NCBI GenBank assembly: GCA_903839965.1
Contig: CAIMEK010000475.1
Span: 1 to 16,162, forward strand
Source of the DNA: an uncultured Acetobacteraceae bacterium
GTDB taxonomy: Bacteria > Pseudomonadota > Alphaproteobacteria > Acetobacterales > Acetobacteraceae
Length of the DNA: 16,162 bases
Direction of reading: 5' to 3'
Shown: positions 12,232-16,162 of the stretch, piece after piece
Numbering within the stretch: the first letter of the stretch is position 1
How the letters are laid out: each line of letters starts with the position of its first letter
Position numbers and translations under genes: made by a program
Notes under the pieces: generated by a model
What the model was told of the DNA's origin: nothing
The model's database searches: none
What the model saw: the letters and a program-made list of their open reading frames with translations, nothing else

Positions 12232-13584
12232 GTGAATGATCCACCCGGCAAGGAACGGCGCAGGCTTCCCCATTCGCAGTTGGCCGAGATCGTCCGACGT
12301 CATGAGATGTTCCGCGAATCGCGGTCCGGCGGAAGGCGCGCGGTATTGAACGAATGCGATTTCTCCGGCCTCACTTTGAGCGGACTGGATTTCTCGCACG
12401 CCGACTTCAGCGGTTCATCGTTTCATGGAACCAATCTCAGAGAGTGCCGGTTCGAATGCGCGACCGTGTTCGGTTGCGATTTCCGTCAGGCCGACCTGCG
12501 GAACGCCAGCCTGATGCGCGCCGACCTGCGAGGCTGTTACTTCGCCGGGGCCATACTGATCGGTGCCAATCTGTTCGAGGCGGACCTGCGCGAAGGCGTG
12601 CATGTTCAACGCGGCCGCAGCGGCGAATTCCATGTCCTGCACCCCGAGGACAAACCCACCGCCGTTTCCGGCGCGGATTTCTCCGGCGCCAATCTGACCA
12701 ACGCCAGTCTGTCGGGCGTGGTCGCGATGAAAACCGACTTTTCCGACGCGATCATGCGCGGGTGCAAACTGGTGCGTGCGCATGTGCGGGGGGCCAACTT
12801 CAGCAACTGCGACCTGGAAGGGGCCGACTTTTCCCAGGCGGACACACGGGACGCATGCTTCCGCGGCGCGGTAACCGCGGGCGCCAATTTTGCTTATGCC
12901 AACCTGGCCGGCGCGGATCTGTTCGACGTGCTGTCGGATGCGCCAAAAGGCCGTCCGATCGCCGAGTCGGACGTGGAACTCAAGGAGCTCTTGCGTCTGC
13001 ATCTGAGGTTTATCGGCACCGGCGGGTCCGACGGCCAATCGCTCGACCTTAGCGGATTTGACCTGCGGAACTCCGGCTCCATGGCCGGCGCCTGCCTCAC
13101 CATGCTCATGGCCAAACAAACAGTGTTCTATGGGCTCGATCTTTCACGCGTCGCCATCCAGGCGGCAAAATGCGCCGACGCCGATTTCCGCAACTGCAAG
13201 CTGGACGAGGCCGACATGCGTGGCATCCAGCTTGCCGGAGCCAAGCTGAACAACGCCACGATGCGCAAGGTGAAGCTGGGTCCGCTGCGGCTCGATCAGG
13301 ACCGGCAGATCAGCACGGACCTCTCCGGGGTGAGCATGCGCCATGCGGACCTCGTGGGCGCCGACATGCGGGGCGTATTGCTGGTTGGCGCCGACCTGTC
13401 ATTTGCGGACCTGAACGGCGCCAACCTCACGGGTGCCGATTTGACCAATGCCGGGCTGAACTCCTGCACGGTAACCCAGGACCAACTCAACACCACGCGC
13501 AACGGCAATGGCGCGGGCATTCCCTGGAAACCCGCCGCGGGACTGCCGGCCGGCGGACAAGAAAATGCACCAGGCGGACGCTGA
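12232..13584 (+). CDS. Pentapeptide-repeat protein
   Basis: The protein has 450 residues from the GTG at 12232, with AGG about nine bases upstream. Three blocks of A(D/N)LXX-type pentapeptides are visible. The first covers about 43-122 (SGLDFSHADFSGSSF, ADLRNASLMRADLRG). The second covers about 145-232 (GADFSGANLTNASLSG, EGADFSQAD, GANFAYANLAGADLF). The third covers about 267-420, with a clean run near the end (GADLSFADLNGANLTGADL). Non-repeat inserts separate them: VQRGRSGEFHVLHPED near 124-139, a helical ELKELLRLHLRFIGTG near 247-262, and LGPLRLDQDRQIS near 347-359. Such repeats fold into a right-handed square beta-helix used for binding; some members mimic DNA and protect gyrase. No signal peptide is seen, so it is probably cytoplasmic. 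Partner unknown. Confidence 0.88.
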   Translation: MNDPPGKERRRLPHSQLAEIVRRHEMFRESRSGGRRAVLNECDFSGLTLSGLDFSHADFSGSSFHGTNLRECRFECATVFGCDFRQADLRNASLMRADLRGCYFAGAILIGANLFEADLREGVHVQRGRSGEFHVLHPEDKPTAVSGADFSGANLTNASLSGVVAMKTDFSDAIMRGCKLVRAHVRGANFSNCDLEGADFSQADTRDACFRGAVTAGANFAYANLAGADLFDVLSDAPKGRPIAESDVELKELLRLHLRFIGTGGSDGQSLDLSGFDLRNSGSMAGACLTMLMAKQTVFYGLDLSRVAIQAAKCADADFRNCKLDEADMRGIQLAGAKLNNATMRKVKLGPLRLDQDRQISTDLSGVSMRHADLVGADMRGVLLVGADLSFADLNGANLTGADLTNAGLNSCTVTQDQLNTTRNGNGAGIPWKPAAGLPAGGQENAPGGR

Positions 13585-13911
13585 CAATCAGTCATGCGCC
13601 GACATCCCGCCGATGCGTGCCTGCGGGTGGTTCCATAGCTGCTGATCGCTTCCAGAGCCATCGCGGAACCATTCCGCAGCCGCCCGGACAACCTGACCAG
13701 GCCTCTCAGCCCGGTCAGGTCGGGCGACTCGATCGTTGATCATCGTGCTGGCGCAGGTCTAATCTGCTCTCGAATGGGCGATAGAGGCCGCTCATCCGGA
13801 GACCTTCGACCCCATGGATTGGTCACGTGATGATTGCGGTATGCGAGCATGCGGAGGCGTGCCGGGCGGCGCGCAACTCTTTGCGGGACCGTGGTTGGAC
13901 CGCTCGCCGTC
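13585..13911. other. Intergenic stretch with one small inverted repeat
   Basis: I see no convincing gene in these 327 bases. An 8-bp inverted repeat ACCTGACC (13691-13698) and GGTCAGGT (13713-13720) with a 14-base loop may be a terminator for the upstream gene or an operator for the importer operon that follows. The promoter of that operon should lie in the right half. Confidence 0.4.
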
Positions 13912-14583
13912 ATGTATGACCAGACGCTGAATTTCAGTTCGGTCTTCGTGGCGTTCGACCAGTTGGTCGCGGGTGCCGGGCTGACGATTTTGCTCACGGT
14001 GCAGGCCATCGTTCTGGGCATGCTGATCGCCGTTACCTGCGCCTGGGCCAAGACCAGCGGACCGACCTGGCTGCGGCCGGCCATCGGCTTTTATGTGGAA
14101 GCCATCCGGAACACACCGTTCCTGCTGCAACTCTATTTTTTCTTTTTCGGCCTGCCATCGCTCGGCATTCGCCTGCCGCCCACCCAGGCGGCGCTGCTGA
14201 CCATGGTGATCAACCTGGGCGCCTATGCGACGGAGATAGTACGCGCGGGAATTGAATCGATCCCGCACGGGCAGACCGAGGCCGGGCGGGCGCTGGGCCT
14301 GGGACCGTTGCAGATCTTCCGCCTGATCATCCTGCCGCCGACGCTGCGCGTCATCTATCAGCCCCTGGCCGGGCAGTTCACCATGATGCTGCTGGGGTCC
14401 AGCGTCACGTCGGCGATCTCGGCCAACGAGCTCACCTCCGCGGCGAACCTGTTGCAGTCCATCAATTTCCGGACCTTCGAGACCTATCTCATCGTCACCT
14501 TCATGTATCTGGCGATGGCGTTCGCCTTCCGGGGCGTGCTGGGCCTTGGCTATGCGCTGACCGTGGGGCGCAAGCAGTCATGA
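13912..14583 (+). CDS. Polar amino-acid ABC transporter permease (HisM/GlnP family)
   Basis: The 223-residue inner-membrane protein is one half of the translocation channel of an amino-acid importer. It has several hydrophobic helices starting at about 20-45, the family's AIRNTPFLLQLYF stretch (64-76), and the EAA loop EAGRALGLGPLQIFRLIILP (123-142), which docks on the ATPase. The ATG at 13912 gives the usual family length and N-terminus; the Shine-Dalgarno there is poor, and a GTG at 13891 is the main alternative start. Its stop overlaps the start of the second permease by 4 bases. The two permeases form a heterodimer. Confidence 0.87.
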   Translation: MYDQTLNFSSVFVAFDQLVAGAGLTILLTVQAIVLGMLIAVTCAWAKTSGPTWLRPAIGFYVEAIRNTPFLLQLYFFFFGLPSLGIRLPPTQAALLTMVINLGAYATEIVRAGIESIPHGQTEAGRALGLGPLQIFRLIILPPTLRVIYQPLAGQFTMMLLGSSVTSAISANELTSAANLLQSINFRTFETYLIVTFMYLAMAFAFRGVLGLGYALTVGRKQS

Positions 14584-15239
14584 TCCGCGACCTGAACGCC
14601 AACGACTTCGTCTACATGCTGATGGCGGCCCGGTGGACGGTTCTGCTGTCGATCATCGCCATCGTGGGCGGCGGCGTGGTGGGCCTTGCGGTTGCGCTGG
14701 CCCGGCTATCGCGCTTCGCAGCGGAACGTTTCATCGCCCTGGCTTACATTCAGTTCTTCGAGGCGACGCCGCCGCTGATGCAATTGTTCCTGGTGTTCTT
14801 CGGGGGCTCGCTGGTGGGCGTGCGGTTCGACCCGTGGACCGCGGCGGCCATTGCCTTCAGCCTGAATGCCTCGGCGTTCCTGAGCGATATCTGGCACGGC
14901 TCGGTCATGGCCGTGCCCAACGCGCAGTGGGAGGCGGCACGCTCGCTCGCCTTGCCCTGGGGGCACACGCTGCGCCTGGTGGTGATGCCGCAGGCAGCCC
15001 GGATTGCGGTGGCCCCAACGATCGGCTACCTGGTACAGCTCATCAAATCCACGTCGCTGGCGTCGATCATTGGATTCATCGAACTGGTGCGCGCGGGCCA
15101 GTTCATCAACAACGCCACGTTGCAGCCGATGGCGGTGTATGGGTTCGTCGGCTGCGTGTTTTTCGTGCTCTGCTGGCCACTGTCGAAACTCAGCCAACGC
15201 CTCGAAGACCGGCTGGGACGGGGTTTCCAACACGGATAG
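14580..15239 (+). CDS. Polar amino-acid ABC transporter permease, second subunit
   Basis: The 219-residue inner-membrane permease is paired with the upstream gene through an ATGA overlap. Hydrophobic helices begin at about 20-43. The family stretch FFEATPPLMQLFLVFFG (59-75) corresponds to the RNTP region of its partner. The EAA loop is EAARSLALPWGHTLRLVVMP (118-137); the glycine usual after the first Leu is Ala here, and a Gly occurs five residues later. The binding-protein gene follows after 17 bases, so the three genes form one operon. The ATPase subunit is missing from this window and may be downstream or elsewhere. Confidence 0.87.
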   Translation: MIRDLNANDFVYMLMAARWTVLLSIIAIVGGGVVGLAVALARLSRFAAERFIALAYIQFFEATPPLMQLFLVFFGGSLVGVRFDPWTAAAIAFSLNASAFLSDIWHGSVMAVPNAQWEAARSLALPWGHTLRLVVMPQAARIAVAPTIGYLVQLIKSTSLASIIGFIELVRAGQFINNATLQPMAVYGFVGCVFFVLCWPLSKLSQRLEDRLGRGFQHG

Positions 15240-15256
15240 TCATGGGAGAACGGATC

Positions 15257-16039
15257 ATGAAAAAAGTCATACTGGCCTTATGTTCGGCGCTTGCCGTGGC
15301 GTTGTGGCTGCCGCCAGCCATTGCCCAGACGGTGGACGACATCATCAAGCGGGGCGAACTGGTGGTCGCGGTCGACCTGACTGATCCGCCATGGGGCTTT
15401 CTGGACGCGCAGCAGCAGCCGGCCGGCTACGATCCGGTCTTCGCCCAGATGCTGGCCGACCGGATGGGCGTGAAGCTGCGGATCGAGCGGGTCACCAGCC
15501 CGACCCGTATCCAGTTCCTGCAAAGCGGGCGTGCGGACGTCGTGATCTCCACCTTGTCGGTCACCGCGGAGCGGGCCCGGCAGGTGTGGTACACCATGCC
15601 GTACGCATCCAATTCGCTGTACCTCATTGCGCCCAAGGACAAGGCGTACAAGACCTACGCCGACCTCAAAGGCGCACGCGTGGCGGTGCCGCGTGGCAGC
15701 CCGCAGGACCAGACGGTCAGCAAGATGGCGCCGGACGCCATCGTCATGCGGTTCGACGATGACGCCAGCGCGCAGCAGGCCCTGATGACCGGGCAGGCGG
15801 ACTTACTGGGCGGTGGCATAACGGTTCCTATTGCGCTGAACAAAATGCAGCCTGGCAAGAACTACGAGACGAAAATTACGCTGAACAACCTTTTCATGAG
15901 CATGGCGGTAAAAAAGGGCAACGCCGACCTGCTGCAGTTCTGTAACACGTTCATCTTCCTGGTGAAACAGAGCGGCGAGCTTGAAGAGCTGTCGCTCAAA
16001 TACCTGCAGGTTCCGCTGGGAACACTTCCGATATTCTGA
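15257..16039 (+). CDS. Periplasmic amino-acid-binding protein (SBP family 3)
   Basis: The 260-residue protein has a Sec signal peptide, MKKVILALCSALAVALWLP with cleavage after AIA at about 23. The mature part is a type II periplasmic binding fold: GELVVAVDLTDPPWGFLD (33-50), then GYDPVFAQMLADRMGV (57-72), then ISTLSVTAERARQVWYTMPY (97-116). R106 in TAER matches the arginine that holds the ligand carboxylate in HisJ-like proteins. The Asp that usually binds the amino group in the second lobe is replaced by a Gly run (LLGGGIT, 183-189), so the ligand may be unusual. GGGAGA precedes the ATG at 15257. It delivers substrate to the two permeases upstream, and a strong hairpin follows the stop. Confidence 0.88.
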   Translation: MKKVILALCSALAVALWLPPAIAQTVDDIIKRGELVVAVDLTDPPWGFLDAQQQPAGYDPVFAQMLADRMGVKLRIERVTSPTRIQFLQSGRADVVISTLSVTAERARQVWYTMPYASNSLYLIAPKDKAYKTYADLKGARVAVPRGSPQDQTVSKMAPDAIVMRFDDDASAQQALMTGQADLLGGGITVPIALNKMQPGKNYETKITLNNLFMSMAVKKGNADLLQFCNTFIFLVKQSGELEELSLKYLQVPLGTLPIF

Positions 16040-16043
16040 CGCA

Positions 16044-16074
16044 AATAGCGGCCGGGTGACCCCCGGCCGCTATT
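16044..16074 (+). terminator. Strong hairpin ending the importer operon
   Basis: AATAGCGGCCGGG (16044-16056) pairs perfectly with 16062-16074 around a 5-base loop, four bases after the binding-protein stop. The right arm ends in TATT and not in a long T-run. A further GCCGCTATTTT lies just downstream (about 16083-16093), so an alternative pairing with the left arm would put TTTT behind the stem. Confidence 0.7.
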
Positions 16075-16139
16075 CCCGAGGCGCCGCTATTTTGCTAGTT
16101 AGGTGCCGGCGGACAGCACTTCGCGCAAGAGGACGGGCA

Positions 16140-16162
16140 ATGAGTTTCGCAGCAGACATGCC
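16140..16162 (+). CDS. Start of a further gene, cut by the window edge
   Basis: An ATG at 16140 has GAGGA about five bases upstream and opens a frame (MSFAADM...) that runs off the window. Only eight codons are visible, so no product can be named. It follows the operon terminator and may be an independent transcription unit. Confidence 0.45.

Noticed and set aside
14633..15256. Long frame upstream of the binding-protein start
   Set aside because: It is the +1 shadow of the second permease; the signal peptide at 15257 marks the true start.

Overview
The window reads as high-GC alphaproteobacterial DNA. Acetobacteraceae is my best guess, from codon and base use and the style of the chromosomal genes, but this is inference. 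It splits at a tRNA-Tyr gene (9367-9449, minus strand) into an accessory element on the left (1 to about 9366) and ordinary chromosome on the right (9450-16162).

Left part. It opens with a frameshifted C-terminal remnant of a tyrosine recombinase. A tightly packed plus-strand series follows, many genes overlapping by ATGA or TGATG: two small proteins with Tat-like leaders, an unrecognised lower-GC gene, a short excisionase-type HTH protein, a HUH replication initiator with all three motifs visible, a DNA-binding protein whose gene carries a cluster of CACTGC direct and inverted repeats, and a small unknown. After a hairpin leader comes a second series: two paralogous coiled-coil proteins flanking a small unknown gene, then a clear homologue of the phage Mu baseplate hub gpP, and after a 128-base gap a Nu1-like small HTH protein. 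The Nu1-like gene converges with a minus-strand secreted-protein gene on a 17-bp perfect hairpin flanked by 13-bp direct repeats. A roughly 350-base stretch with paired GTCCGCA sites leads to the 3' end of tRNA-Tyr, a classic integration target. No major capsid protein, large terminase, portal, tail sheath or holin is visible here.

My reading is an integrated, partly decayed phage-related element, possibly a phage satellite or a rolling-circle replicating island that kept one Mu-type tail gene and a packaging-like DNA-binding protein. The left boundary lies outside the window, so a larger prophage cannot be excluded.

Right part. rlmB (23S rRNA 2'-O-methyltransferase) reads away from the tRNA. 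A minus-strand MFS metabolite:H+ symporter is divergent from a 450-residue pentapeptide-repeat protein. A polar amino-acid ABC importer operon follows (two overlapping HisM-type permeases, then a periplasmic binding protein), closed by a strong hairpin. The ATPase gene of this importer is not in the window. A new reading frame begins just before the right edge.
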